64,000 nt of DNA. Source: an uncultured Bacteroidales bacterium. Its GTDB lineage: Bacteria; Bacteroidota; Bacteroidia; Bacteroidales; UBA932. The notes below the pieces were generated by a model. That model made no database searches and was not told the DNA's origin. It saw nothing but the letters and a program-made list of their open reading frames with translations. Position numbers and translations under genes: made by a program. Numbering within the stretch: the first letter of the stretch is position 1; each line of letters starts with the position of its first letter. The stretch lies in NCBI GenBank assembly GCA_900316955.1, contig ONEX01000010.1, positions 41,246 through 105,245 on the forward strand, read 5' to 3'. Shown in pieces: positions 29,262-38,676 of this stretch.

Positions 29262-30281
29262 ATGTATCTGATAATCGGACTGTTAATCATTGCCATCGGG
29301 GCGTTCTGCCAGAGTTCGAGCTACGTCCCGATCAACAAGATCAAAGATTGGAGCTGGGAGAGCTACTGGATCGTCCAGGGCGTCTTCGCCTGGCTGCTGT
29401 TCCCGCTCGTGGGCGCCCTCCTGTCGGTCTCCGGGACCGGCGGGAGCTTCGGCGACCTGCTCGCGATGATGGGCGCGGACCCCAAGGCCACCTGGCTCAC
29501 CATCCTGTTCGGCGCCCTGTGGGGCGTGGGCGGCCTGACTTTCGGCCTCAGCATGCGTTATCTCGGCGTCGCCCTGGGCCAGAGCATCGCGCTCGGCACC
29601 TGCTCGGCCCTCGGCGCCATCCTGGGCCCGGTCTTCACGGGCCACGCGGGTGACCTCACGAGCGCCGTGATCATCGGCGTCGTCGTGACGCTCGTCGGCA
29701 TCGCCATCATCGGCGTCGCGGGCGGCATGAAGGCCGCCGCGCTGCCGGAGGAAGAAAAGAAGAAGGCCGTCAAGGACTTCAACTTCGGCAAAGGCATCGC
29801 CGTGGCGCTGCTCGCCGGCTTCATGAGCGCCTGCTTCAACATCGGCCTGAACTTCGGCCAGGACCTGTACCTGCCCGGCACGAAGCCCATCTTCCAGACG
29901 CTGCCGGCCACGATGCTCGTGACCTTCGGCGGCTTCCTGACGAACGCCGTTTACTGCTTCTACCAGAACAATAAGAACAAGACATGGGGCGATTACGGGA
30001 AGAAGGCCCTCTGGGGCAACAATCTCGTCTTCTGCTGCCTCGCCGGCCTGCTCTGGTACAGCCAGTTCTTCGGGCTGAGCCTGGGCAAGGGCTTCCTGAC
30101 GGACTACCCGGTCCTCATCACCTTCAGCTGGTGCATCCTGATGGCGCTGAACGTCGTGTTCTCCAACGTCTGGGGCATTATCCTCAAGGAGTGGAAGGGC
30201 GTTTCCCGGAAGACGATAACGGTCCTCCTCGTGGGTCTCGCCGTGTTGATTTTCAGTACTTTCTTACCGCAGTTAATCTAG
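29262..30281 (+). CDS. rhaT: L-rhamnose/proton symporter
   Basis: A 339-residue inner-membrane transporter with about ten hydrophobic segments. The N-terminal signature (GAFCQSSSYVPINKIKDWSW, then ESYW) is typical of RhaT. The start at 29262 (MYLIIGLL) is preferred: relatives begin just before this hydrophobic segment. An in-frame ATG at 29253 belongs to the preceding palindromic repeat. Third gene of the rha operon; the next 28-nt repeat begins directly after its stop codon. Confidence 0.95.
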   Translation: MYLIIGLLIIAIGAFCQSSSYVPINKIKDWSWESYWIVQGVFAWLLFPLVGALLSVSGTGGSFGDLLAMMGADPKATWLTILFGALWGVGGLTFGLSMRYLGVALGQSIALGTCSALGAILGPVFTGHAGDLTSAVIIGVVVTLVGIAIIGVAGGMKAAALPEEEKKKAVKDFNFGKGIAVALLAGFMSACFNIGLNFGQDLYLPGTKPIFQTLPATMLVTFGGFLTNAVYCFYQNNKNKTWGDYGKKALWGNNLVFCCLAGLLWYSQFFGLSLGKGFLTDYPVLITFSWCILMALNVVFSNVWGIILKEWKGVSRKTITVLLVGLAVLIFSTFLPQLI

Positions 30282-30309
30282 GAGATGCCCGGTCGGGCCG
30301 GGCATGACG
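30282..30309 (+). repeat. 28-nt palindromic repeat between rhaT and rhaD
   Basis: GAGATGCCCGG, TCGGG, CCGGGCATGACG. It begins directly after the rhaT stop and ends 3 nt before the probable rhaD ATG, the same layout as the rhaA-rhaT junction. Confidence 0.8.
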
Positions 30310-30312
30310 AAC

Positions 30313-31122
30313 ATGAGTATCCTTGACAACAGACCGGCCTTGAAGGCCGAAATCGACAAGGTCGCCGAAGTGGCCGGCTATCTCTGGCAGAAAGGCTGGG
30401 CCGAGCGGAACGGCGGCAATATCACCATCAACATCACCGAGTGGGTGGACGACGCGATGCGGGCCCTGCCGGCCATCGGTCCGGCGGTCCCCATCGGCAC
30501 GAAGCTCCCGGAGCTGGAAGGCTGCTGGTTCTACTGCAAGGGAACCGGCCGGCGGATGCGGGACCTCGCCCGCGACCCGATGGCGAACGGCTCCATCATC
30601 CGCATCGTGGACGACTGCATGCGGTACGAGATCGTGGCGGACCTTCCCGTCGCCCCCACCTCCGAACTCCCTTCCCACTTGAGTGTCCATAACTACCTGC
30701 TGGCGAAGGGCTCTCCGTACCGGGCCTCCCTGCACACCCATCCCATCGAACTGGTGGCGCTCACCCACAGCCGGAAATGGATGGAGAAGGACGTGGCCAC
30801 GCGGATGCTCTGGTCGATGATTCCCGAGACCAAGGCCTTCTGCCCTCGGGGCCTGGGCATGGTCCCGTACATGCTTCCCTCCAGCGTGGACCTCGCGGAA
30901 GCGACAATCCGGGCCATCGACGAAGACTATGACGTGGTGATGTGGGAGAAGCACGGCGTGTTCGCGGTGGATACGGACGTGATGTCGGCCTTCGACCAGG
31001 TCGATGTCCTGAACAAGTCCGCCCAGATCTATATCGCGGCCCGGAACATGGGCTTCGAGCCGGAGGGTATGTCGGACGGGCAGATGCAGGAGCTCTCCGA
31101 CGCTTTCCATCTGCCGAAATAG
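30313..31122 (+). CDS. rhaD: Rhamnulose-1-phosphate aldolase
   Basis: A 269-residue class II aldolase/adducin-family zinc enzyme cleaving L-rhamnulose-1-phosphate into dihydroxyacetone phosphate and L-lactaldehyde. N-terminal GYLWQKGWAERNGGN, zinc-site region LHTHPIEL and later WEKHGVFAV are family patterns. The start at 30313 (MSILDNRP) fits relatives; an in-frame ATG at 30304 lies in the preceding repeat. Last gene of the rha operon. No lactaldehyde reductase or dehydrogenase gene is seen nearby. Confidence 0.95.
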   Translation: MSILDNRPALKAEIDKVAEVAGYLWQKGWAERNGGNITINITEWVDDAMRALPAIGPAVPIGTKLPELEGCWFYCKGTGRRMRDLARDPMANGSIIRIVDDCMRYEIVADLPVAPTSELPSHLSVHNYLLAKGSPYRASLHTHPIELVALTHSRKWMEKDVATRMLWSMIPETKAFCPRGLGMVPYMLPSSVDLAEATIRAIDEDYDVVMWEKHGVFAVDTDVMSAFDQVDVLNKSAQIYIAARNMGFEPEGMSDGQMQELSDAFHLPK

Positions 31123-31138
31123 GACCGGTATCCAACCG

Positions 31139-31170
31139 TTTGCATTATCGGAGGGAAATGGGTATATTTG
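31139..31170 (+). promoter_or_regulatory. Promoter of GH2 gene
   Basis: TTTG (31139-31142), 20 nt, then TATATTTG (31163-31170). The -7 box overlaps the first base pairs of the inverted repeat TTGAATGA-TTTAT-TCATTCAA (31168-31188), a possible operator or 5' hairpin reaching the first ATG. Confidence 0.75.
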
Positions 31171-31187
31171 AATGATTTATTCATTCA

Positions 31188-34100
31188 ATGCCCATGAAAA
31201 AGGCCTTTACCCTCTGCCTGCTGGCGCTGGCGCTGCCCGCCGGCGCCCAGTCCTATCTGGAAAGGATTGACAGTTACATCGAGAACACGTCCGTGTTCGA
31301 GGAGAACCAGGAGCCCGGCCGGGCTTTCCATATCCCGGCGCAGTCCCTGTCCCTGAACGGAACCTGGAAGTTCGGCTACTACGAGAGCCCGGCGGAGGTC
31401 CCGGCGGATTTCTTCAAGCCGGCCTTCAACGACCGGAAGTGGGGGACCATCGAAGTCCCTTCCAACTGGGAGATGCAAGGATACGGCCAGGCCGTGTTCC
31501 GCAATGTCACGACTCCTTTCCCGCTGCTGGCTCCCAAGGAGACGCGGGAACGGCTCGTGGCGGCCATGAACAATCCGGATCTGCCGCAGAGCACCCGGGA
31601 CTATTTCCTGTCGCGCCTGGGAGGCAGCCTGACCCCGCCGCCCTTTGCCGTGAGCGTGCCGCAAGTCCCGGAATTCAACCCTACAGGCGCCTACCGGACC
31701 TCTTTCAACCTTCCGAAGAACTGGAAGGGCGAGCAGGTGTTCCTTCGCTTCGAGAAAGTCGCATCAGCCTCGTTCGTGTGGATCAACGGGCAGGAAGTGG
31801 GCTACAACGAAGGCGCCCAGGAACCCGCTGAGTACAATGTCACGAAGTACCTCAAGCCCGGGAAGAACACCCTCGCGGTGCTCGTGCTCAAGTACAGCGA
31901 CGGCTATTACCTGGAAGGCCAGGATTACTGGCGGCTCGCGGGCATCTTCGACGATGTCACGCTGTACGCATCCCCGCAGGCGCGGATCTGGGACTGGCAG
32001 GTGATCACGGACTTCGGGCCGGATTTCGTGGACTCGGACCTGAGCGTCGCCGTCACTTTGCGCGGTTTTGACGTGCAGGGGAGCGGCTATCAGGTGAAAG
32101 CGACCGTCTCCAAGGACCGGAAGACAGTCGCCGAAATGACCGGCGGCCCCGTCGCCATCGGCCCGGGCAGCTGCCAGGTCGTGAACCTTGCGGCGAAGGT
32201 GAAGGCCCCCGAGAAGTGGACGGCCGAAACCCCGGCGCTGTACCGGCTGGACCTCGTCCTCACGGATGCGGCCGGCCAGGTCGTGGACCAGGTGGACAAG
32301 CGGATCGGCTTCAAGAAAACCGAGATCCGGGACGGCGTCTTCTACCTGAACGGGCAGCCCGTGAAAGTGAGCGCGGAATGCTCCCACATGCAGCATCCCA
32401 CACTCGGACACGCGATGACCGAGGAGGTCATCCGTCGCGACATGGAAATCCTCAAGCAGTTCAATTTCAACGCGGTCCGGACCTCGCACTATCCGCCCGT
32501 GAACGAATACCTGGACCTGGCCGACGAATACGGCCTCTACGTCATCGACGAGACGGGAGACGAGGCCCATGCTTCGGAATACGTGTCCAGCTGGCCTGAA
32601 TTCACCGAAATGTACCGGGAGCGGGTGCAGCGGATGGTCCTCCGGGACCGCAACCACGCCTGCGTCCTGTTCTGGAGCGCCGGCAACGAGAGCGGCGAAG
32701 GCAACAACATCGCGGAGGTGATCAAGGAAGGCAAGCGCCTGGATCCCACCCGCTTCTGGATGTATGGCGGCAACGCCGCGAAGCATCCGGCCGAAGATAT
32801 CGTGGGCCCGCGCTATCCCATCCCGATCGAGCATGAGATCGGTTATGGCCTGGATACCAAGGACTTGCGTCCTTCCTTCATGGACGAATACCTCTCCGTG
32901 GCCGGCAACGGCGGCGGCGCGATGGACGATTTCTGGGAGGTCATCTATGCCCATCCCAAGCTCATGGGCGGCGCCATCTGGGATTTCGTGAGCCCGGGTC
33001 TCGAGGAGCCGGTCCGCGCACTCAAGGACAAGTCCCCGAATGCGGTTCCCGCCCATATCATGGGCAAGGCCAGGCTGGTCCAGGGGCCTACGGGAAAGGC
33101 CATCGACCTGAACAAGCAGGACCAGTGGGTGCAGGTGTACCGGGCCGACGCCGTGGAAATCGCCGGCGACAAGCTCACCCTCACGCTGGATGTCCTGCCC
33201 CGGAAGTACAACATCTCCGGCGGCTATCTCCTTACCAAGGGCGACAACCAGTACGGCCTGCAGCAGTACCGCGACGAACGCCTCGACTTCTTCCTGGACA
33301 CCGGAAAGAAGGAGGTCCTGTCGGCCGCCCTGCCCGCCGATTGGGAAGGGAAATGGCATAACGTGACCGCCACCTACGACGGGGCCGAGATGAAGATCTA
33401 TATCGACGGCGCCGAAGCCGCCTCGAAGCCTCACAAGGGCAACATCCGCAACCTGCCGCTGGCCGTCTGCATCGGCCGGAACGAGCAGACCTGTGGCCAG
33501 GAGACGAGCGTCTATACCTGCGACGCGGTGATCGACAATGTGGGCATCTTCGCCGACGCCGTGAAGCCGGGCGCTTTCGACCCGTCCAAGGCCTCCCTCT
33601 GGCTCGATTTCGAAGAGGAAACCCAGGAGGGCACCTTCTGGACCTACGGCCTCGGCGCGCGCACCTACGGCAGCATCTGGCCGGACCGTACGCCGCAGCC
33701 GGAAATGTGGCAGATGAAGAAGAGCACGCAGCCCCTGTCCTTCACGCTCCTGGACCCGGAGCAGGGGACCGTGGAGGTGTGGAACCGGAGCCGGTTCCTG
33801 AATGCCTCGCACTATGTGACCACCTGGACCCTGACGGCCGATGCCGACGTGGTCGCCTCCGGCGAACTGCCGCTGGACGTCGCGCCGATGGCGCGGAAGA
33901 TCGTCCGGATCCAGCTCCCGCATCCGCAGGCCGTTCCCGGCAAGGAATACCGTCTGACGGTGAGCTCTGTGCTCGCGGAGGATGAAATGTGGGCTCCGAA
34001 GGGCCACGAGGTGTCCTGGGACCAGTTCGAGCTGACGGCCTGGAACGTCCCGGCCCAGCCCGTCCCCGCCTCCGGCAAGGTCAGCCTCTCGCAGGATGCG

Positions 34101-35033
34101 AAGGGCATCACGGCTTCCGGCAAGGGCTTCTCCTACCGGTTCGATGCCGTCACGGGCGAGCTGGTTTCCGCTGTCGTGAACGGGAAGGAAATGCTTTCCG
34201 CGCCGCTCAAGCTGAATGTCTGGCGGGCGCCGCTCGCCAACGAGCTGGACGGCTGGAACGCCGGCAGCGGCGGCCGTATCGACGCCAAGGGTTACGGCAC
34301 CCTCGGCTCCGGTCAGGTGCTGGCCTCCCATTACCACGTGGCTGGGCTGGACCGGATGACCTCGATTCCCATCCGGGTGGACGCCCGGGAAGTGGGGGAT
34401 GAGGTGGTCATCGATGTCCGCGATCTGGCGGTCACGGGCTACGACAATGTCCAGCTGGATGCCTATATCAGCGGTAATACGTATAACGGCTTTGACGAGA
34501 CCTGGTCCTGGCGCGTCGCCGGCGACGGGACGCTGACCGTGCATCACAAGGTGTACCCGCAGGGGAACATGCCCGCGTGGCTCCCGCGCATGGGCGTCAC
34601 CCTGATGCTGGACAAGTCCCTGAACCGGGTGGAATGGCACGGAAGGGGCCCGCAGGCCTCCTATCCGGACCGCAGGAGCGGCTACCGGCTGGGCATCTGG
34701 AAGACAGACGTCGAGGCGATGTACGAGCCTTATCTGATCCCGCAGGACTACGGCCTGCGGATGGACAGCCGCTGGGTCCGGATGACGGACGCGGCCGGCG
34801 CCGGTCTGGAGTTCTCCATGGACCAGCCCTTCGCCTTCAACGCCTACGACTGCACGACGGAGAACCTCACCAAGGCGCTCTATCAGTTCGACCTGCAGCG
34901 CGGCGGTGACATCACCCTGAACCTGGATTACGCCACCTCCGGCGTGGGCGATACCGCCCGGGGCATCCTGGGCGCCTACCGCGCCTATCCGACCGTGTAC
35001 GAGCGGACCATCCGCATCCGGCCGGTCAAATGA
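31188..35033 (+). CDS. Secreted GH2 beta-galactosidase-like enzyme with inserted LamG-like domain
   Basis: 1281 residues, longer than a usual LacZ (about 1,020). A signal peptide is present (AGAQ near residue 20); starts at 31188 or 31194 are both possible. Sugar-binding and immunoglobulin-like domains precede the GH2 barrel. The acid/base Glu lies in FWSAGNESGEG (about 498-507) and the probable nucleophile Glu in SFMDEYLSVAGN (about 564). Between GAIWDFVSPGLEEP and the rest of the protein, about 180 residues (roughly 625-805) look like a concanavalin/LamG jelly roll (WHNVTATYDGAEMKIYIDG). The C-terminal beta-sandwich domain follows. Likely acts on galactose-containing pectin or glycan side chains; downstream of the rhamnose operon but with its own promoter. 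Confidence 0.9.
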   Translation: MPMKKAFTLCLLALALPAGAQSYLERIDSYIENTSVFEENQEPGRAFHIPAQSLSLNGTWKFGYYESPAEVPADFFKPAFNDRKWGTIEVPSNWEMQGYGQAVFRNVTTPFPLLAPKETRERLVAAMNNPDLPQSTRDYFLSRLGGSLTPPPFAVSVPQVPEFNPTGAYRTSFNLPKNWKGEQVFLRFEKVASASFVWINGQEVGYNEGAQEPAEYNVTKYLKPGKNTLAVLVLKYSDGYYLEGQDYWRLAGIFDDVTLYASPQARIWDWQVITDFGPDFVDSDLSVAVTLRGFDVQGSGYQVKATVSKDRKTVAEMTGGPVAIGPGSCQVVNLAAKVKAPEKWTAETPALYRLDLVLTDAAGQVVDQVDKRIGFKKTEIRDGVFYLNGQPVKVSAECSHMQHPTLGHAMTEEVIRRDMEILKQFNFNAVRTSHYPPVNEYLDLADEYGLYVIDETGDEAHASEYVSSWPEFTEMYRERVQRMVLRDRNHACVLFWSAGNESGEGNNIAEVIKEGKRLDPTRFWMYGGNAAKHPAEDIVGPRYPIPIEHEIGYGLDTKDLRPSFMDEYLSVAGNGGGAMDDFWEVIYAHPKLMGGAIWDFVSPGLEEPVRALKDKSPNAVPAHIMGKARLVQGPTGKAIDLNKQDQWVQVYRADAVEIAGDKLTLTLDVLPRKYNISGGYLLTKGDNQYGLQQYRDERLDFFLDTGKKEVLSAALPADWEGKWHNVTATYDGAEMKIYIDGAEAASKPHKGNIRNLPLAVCIGRNEQTCGQETSVYTCDAVIDNVGIFADAVKPGAFDPSKASLWLDFEEETQEGTFWTYGLGARTYGSIWPDRTPQPEMWQMKKSTQPLSFTLLDPEQGTVEVWNRSRFLNASHYVTTWTLTADADVVASGELPLDVAPMARKIVRIQLPHPQAVPGKEYRLTVSSVLAEDEMWAPKGHEVSWDQFELTAWNVPAQPVPASGKVSLSQDAKGITASGKGFSYRFDAVTGELVSAVVNGKEMLSAPLKLNVWRAPLANELDGWNAGSGGRIDAKGYGTLGSGQVLASHYHVAGLDRMTSIPIRVDAREVGDEVVIDVRDLAVTGYDNVQLDAYISGNTYNGFDETWSWRVAGDGTLTVHHKVYPQGNMPAWLPRMGVTLMLDKSLNRVEWHGRGPQASYPDRRSGYRLGIWKTDVEAMYEPYLIPQDYGLRMDSRWVRMTDAAGAGLEFSMDQPFAFNAYDCTTENLTKALYQFDLQRGGDITLNLDYATSGVGDTARGILGAYRAYPTVYERTIRIRPVK

Positions 35034-35060
35034 TGGACATGTAACTTAAACGATAGCATT

Positions 35061-36440
35061 ATGTACGATCTCGCGATCATCGGGGGAGGCCCCGGCGGCT
35101 ATGTGGCCGCGGAGCGCGCCGGTTCCGCCGGCCTGTCGGTCATCCTCTTCGAGAAAAGGGAACTGGGCGGCGTATGCCTGAACGAGGGCTGCATCCCGAC
35201 CAAGACGCTGCTGTACAGCGCCAAAGTCTATGATTACAGCCGCCACGCCGACAAATACGGCGTGAATGTCGAGGGCTCCTCCATCGATTTCGGCGCCATC
35301 TGCAAGCGCAAGCAGAAGGTGGTGAAGAAACTCGTCGGCGGCGTCCGCGTCCAGATGCGGGGCGCCCAGGTGGAGGTGGTCAAGGACGAGGCCGTCATCC
35401 AGGGCCGCGGCGCCGAAGGCTTCATCATCGCCAGCGGCGAAGCGACCTATGAGGCCCGCAACCTGCTGGTCTGCACGGGCTCCGAGGCGGCGGTCCCGCC
35501 CATCCCGGGCCTTCGCGAAGGTCTCGGCGGGGCGGTCGTCACCAACCGGGAGATCCTCGCGCTGGAAGCGCAGCCGGAATCGCTCGTGGTCATCGGCGGC
35601 GGCGTCATCGGGATGGAGTTCGCGAGCTTCTTCAATTCCATCGGCACGAAGGTGACGGTGGTGGAGATGCTCCCGAAGATCCTGGGCCCGCTGGACGACG
35701 AGATCAGCGCGATGCTCCAGGCGCAGTACGCGAAGAAGGGCGTTGAGTTCCACCTCAGCTGCAAGGTCGTCGCCGTGGAAGGGAACGAGGTCGTCTATGA
35801 GGATCCGGACGGGAACACCTGCCGGGCGCAGGGGGACAAGATCCTGGTTTCCGTGGGCCGCAGGGCCAGTTTCCAGGGCATAGGCCTGGAAAACATCGGC
35901 GTGGAACTCGCCCTGAATCCCGCCGGCCGTCCCTATGGCATCAAGGTCGATGAGAAGATGCGCACGAACGTCCCGGGCGTCTATGCGGCGGGCGACGTGA
36001 CCGGCTTCTCGATGCTGGCCCATACCGCCTCCCGCGAAGGCGAGGTGGCCGTGAACGACATCCTGGGCCGGGAAGACCGGATGCATTACGATGCCATCCC
36101 GGGCGTGGTGTACACGAACCCGGAGGTGGCCGGCGTGGGCCTCACCGAGGCCGAAGCCGCCAACAAGGGCCTGGATTATGTGGCCCTGAAGCTCCCGATG
36201 GCCTATGCGGGCCGTTTCGTCGCCGAGAACGAGCGCGGCGAGGGTCTGTGCAAGGTGATCGTGGACGGAAAGGACCACCGCGTGCTGGGTGTCCATATGC
36301 TGGGCAACCCCTGTTCCGAGATGATCCACAGCGCCTGCATCGCCATCGAGCAGGGCATGACGGTCGAGGAGCTGAAGAAAGTGGTCTTCCCGCACCCGAC
36401 CGTGTCCGAAATCTTCAAGGAAACCGCTTTCAGACTGTAA
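35061..36440 (+). CDS. lpdA: Dihydrolipoyl dehydrogenase
   Basis: A 459-residue FAD-dependent pyridine-nucleotide disulfide oxidoreductase. FAD-binding IIGGGPGGYVAAERA, redox-active disulfide GGVCLNEGCIPTKTLL (about 36-51), NAD-binding VVIGGGVIGMEFASFF, and the C-terminal catalytic HPTVSE with its His-Glu pair. It would re-oxidise lipoyl groups of 2-oxoacid dehydrogenase or glycine-cleavage complexes, but no such partner genes are in the window. It starts 27 nt after the GH2 stop and may share its transcript. Confidence 0.95.
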   Translation: MYDLAIIGGGPGGYVAAERAGSAGLSVILFEKRELGGVCLNEGCIPTKTLLYSAKVYDYSRHADKYGVNVEGSSIDFGAICKRKQKVVKKLVGGVRVQMRGAQVEVVKDEAVIQGRGAEGFIIASGEATYEARNLLVCTGSEAAVPPIPGLREGLGGAVVTNREILALEAQPESLVVIGGGVIGMEFASFFNSIGTKVTVVEMLPKILGPLDDEISAMLQAQYAKKGVEFHLSCKVVAVEGNEVVYEDPDGNTCRAQGDKILVSVGRRASFQGIGLENIGVELALNPAGRPYGIKVDEKMRTNVPGVYAAGDVTGFSMLAHTASREGEVAVNDILGREDRMHYDAIPGVVYTNPEVAGVGLTEAEAANKGLDYVALKLPMAYAGRFVAENERGEGLCKVIVDGKDHRVLGVHMLGNPCSEMIHSACIAIEQGMTVEELKKVVFPHPTVSEIFKETAFRL

Positions 36441-36446
36441 GCGGGC

Positions 36447-37436
36447 TTACCGCTTGTAGATGTTGAACCGCCAGGTGATGCCGACGTCAAAGTTGTTCAC
36501 CCGGTCGTGGTTGTCGCGGAAATAGACGGCGTGGAGCCGTAGCTGGTCATTCCCGAGCGGAAAGAACTCCACGCCGGCGCCGCCGTACAGGTAGTCGTTC
36601 CCGGCCGGGAGCACCAGGTCATAGGAAATCCCGTCCGGGGCGATGTTCTCCACGTCGTTCCGTTCATAGCCGAACTTCGTGCACAGGTTCCATTTCCCGA
36701 CGGTCCAGATGGCCTTGCAGATGGCCGTCCAGTCGGAGAAGAACCGGGGCTGGCCGAAGGCGACGCGGTCGATCAGGTCCACGTCCACGACGAGGTCCCC
36801 CAGCAGGAACTTGTTGCCCAGCACGAACCAGTTCATCTTCCGGTGCAGCTCGTCCTCCACGTAGTTGTAGCTCCAGGTGGTCCTCCAGACCTTGCCGATG
36901 TGCCCGTTCCAGTACAGGTTGTACGAATACGCGTCCTGCGTGCCCGGAGAGATGGGGGAGGGGCAGAACTCGACCGAGATGTCCTGCCCGGGCGCCGGCG
37001 TGAAGGTGGCCGTCGCCCCGAAGGCGTAGTACTGGTACAGCCGGTTGCTGAAAGCCCCATAGTAATAGACATCGATCGGGGGCGAGTCGATTTCGTAGCC
37101 GCCGATTAGGATGGGCTGCTTGCCGGCCGTGAAGGACCATTTCGGCGAAGCCTGCCATTTTAGCCACAGGAAGTCCGTGGCGTTGAAGGGGTTCTTCTCG
37201 TCGATCTTCTTGTTCAGCCGCTGGCGGACGCGGAAGGTGAGCGCGTCGGAGAGCTGGCCCTTGATGTGCAGGTTCAGGTAGTCGCCCTGGAAGTGGGAGT
37301 CGTAGACCCCGTCCGTGGTCTGCTGGTGGAACGTGGCGCGGGTGTCGATGGAGACCTCGTCCACATGCGTCTGCTGCGCCCGCAGGAGCGGGGCGGCCAG
37401 CAGGAAAAGGAAGACAGTCAGCAGTTTAGGTCGCAT
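36447..37436 (-). CDS. Probable outer-membrane porin-like beta-barrel protein
   Basis: 329 residues with a signal peptide (about 1-20, LRAQ). Alternating hydrophobic/aromatic strands repeat throughout (for example FLWLKWQASPKWSFTAGKQP) and the protein ends in WRFNIYKR, as in outer-membrane barrels. It resembles the phosphate-selective porin O/P type. The solute is unknown. Last gene of a minus-strand operon, 7 nt after serB. Confidence 0.75.
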   Translation of the reverse strand: MRPKLLTVFLFLLAAPLLRAQQTHVDEVSIDTRATFHQQTTDGVYDSHFQGDYLNLHIKGQLSDALTFRVRQRLNKKIDEKNPFNATDFLWLKWQASPKWSFTAGKQPILIGGYEIDSPPIDVYYYGAFSNRLYQYYAFGATATFTPAPGQDISVEFCPSPISPGTQDAYSYNLYWNGHIGKVWRTTWSYNYVEDELHRKMNWFVLGNKFLLGDLVVDVDLIDRVAFGQPRFFSDWTAICKAIWTVGKWNLCTKFGYERNDVENIAPDGISYDLVLPAGNDYLYGGAGVEFFPLGNDQLRLHAVYFRDNHDRVNNFDVGITWRFNIYKR

Positions 37437-37443
37437 AGGGTCC

Positions 37444-38673
37444 CTACATCTTCCCTTGCTCGCCCAGGTTGCTGTCCTTGAAGCCCAGGAAGTACAGGAC
37501 GCCGTCCAGGCCGATGGTGTTGATGGACTGCCGGGCGTTGGCGACCACGCGCGGTTTCGCGTGGAAGGCGATGCCGAGGCCCGCCTCGCCGAGCATCGGC
37601 AGGTCGTTCGCCCCGTCGCCCACGGCGATGGTCTGGGCGAGGTTCACCCGCTCGGTCTGGGCGATGAGCTTCAGCAAGTCCGCCTTCCGGCGGCCGTCCA
37701 CGATCTCGCCCAGGTAGCGGCCGGTGAGCTTGCCGTCCTCGCCGATCTCGAGCTCGTTCGCATAGACATAGTCCACGCCGAAGCGCTGGCGGAGATACTC
37801 GCCGAAGAAGGTGAAGCCGCCGCTAAGGATGGCGATCTTGTAGCCGTAGGTCTTGAGGACCGACATCAGGCGGTCGGCGCCCTCGGTGATGGGCAGGTTC
37901 TCGGCGATTTCCTGCATCACGCTGACATCCAGGCCCTTGAGCAGCGCCACGCGCCGGGTGAAGCTCTCCTTGAAGTCGATTTCCCCGCGCATCGCGGACT
38001 CCGTGATGGCCCGGACCTCGGCCCCGACGCCGTTCCGTTCGGCCAGCTCGTCGATGCACTCGGTCTGGATGAGGGTGGAGTCCATGTCGAAGCAGATGAG
38101 CCGGCGCATCCGGCGGAACATGTCGTCCCGCTGGAGGGAGAAGTCCATGCCCATCTCCGTGGACAGGCGCATCAGGTCTTTCTGCATCGCCTGCTTGTCC
38201 TTCGGGTTGCCCCGGAGGGAGAACTCGATGCAGGCGCGGGTGTTCCGCTCCGGATGGGCGATGCTCAGGCGGCCGGTGAGCCGCTTGATGGAGTCGATGT
38301 CCAGCCCCTGGTCCGCGACGATCCGGGCGGCCGCCTCGATCTGCGCCGCGGAGAGGCTCCGGCCGATGACGGTAAGGATGTAGCGCGTGCGCCCCTGGCG
38401 GCTGGCCCATTCCTCGTATTCGTCGTCGGGAACGGGTTCGAAGCCGATCTGCACGCCCAGTTCCGTGGCCTTGAACAGGAGTTCCTTCATGACCTGCCCG
38501 GAATGCACCTCGTCCATCCGGATCAGCAGACCCAGCGACAGGGTGGAGTGGATGTCGGCCTGGCCGATGTCCAGGATCTGGGCGTCATATTTCGCGAGGA
38601 TGCCGGTGAAGGCGGCGGTGAGTCCGATCCGGTCCTTGCCGGTGATGCGGACGAGAATCTGTTCGTAAGCCAT
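37444..38673 (-). CDS. serB: Phosphoserine phosphatase with N-terminal ACT domains
   Basis: A 409-residue haloacid-dehalogenase-family enzyme for the last step of serine synthesis. Tandem ACT-like regulatory domains cover about 1-180 (ITGKDRIGLTAAFTG). The HAD core follows with the nucleophile motif FDMDSTLI (about 193-200), then ILSGGFTFF and the Mg-binding VGDGANDLPML. It lies 3 nt after a CBM9-type gene and 7 nt before a porin-like gene, an unusual operon for an amino-acid enzyme. Confidence 0.95.
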   Translation of the reverse strand: MAYEQILVRITGKDRIGLTAAFTGILAKYDAQILDIGQADIHSTLSLGLLIRMDEVHSGQVMKELLFKATELGVQIGFEPVPDDEYEEWASRQGRTRYILTVIGRSLSAAQIEAAARIVADQGLDIDSIKRLTGRLSIAHPERNTRACIEFSLRGNPKDKQAMQKDLMRLSTEMGMDFSLQRDDMFRRMRRLICFDMDSTLIQTECIDELAERNGVGAEVRAITESAMRGEIDFKESFTRRVALLKGLDVSVMQEIAENLPITEGADRLMSVLKTYGYKIAILSGGFTFFGEYLRQRFGVDYVYANELEIGEDGKLTGRYLGEIVDGRRKADLLKLIAQTERVNLAQTIAVGDGANDLPMLGEAGLGIAFHAKPRVVANARQSINTIGLDGVLYFLGFKDSNLGEQGKM

Positions 38674-38676
38674 GGT

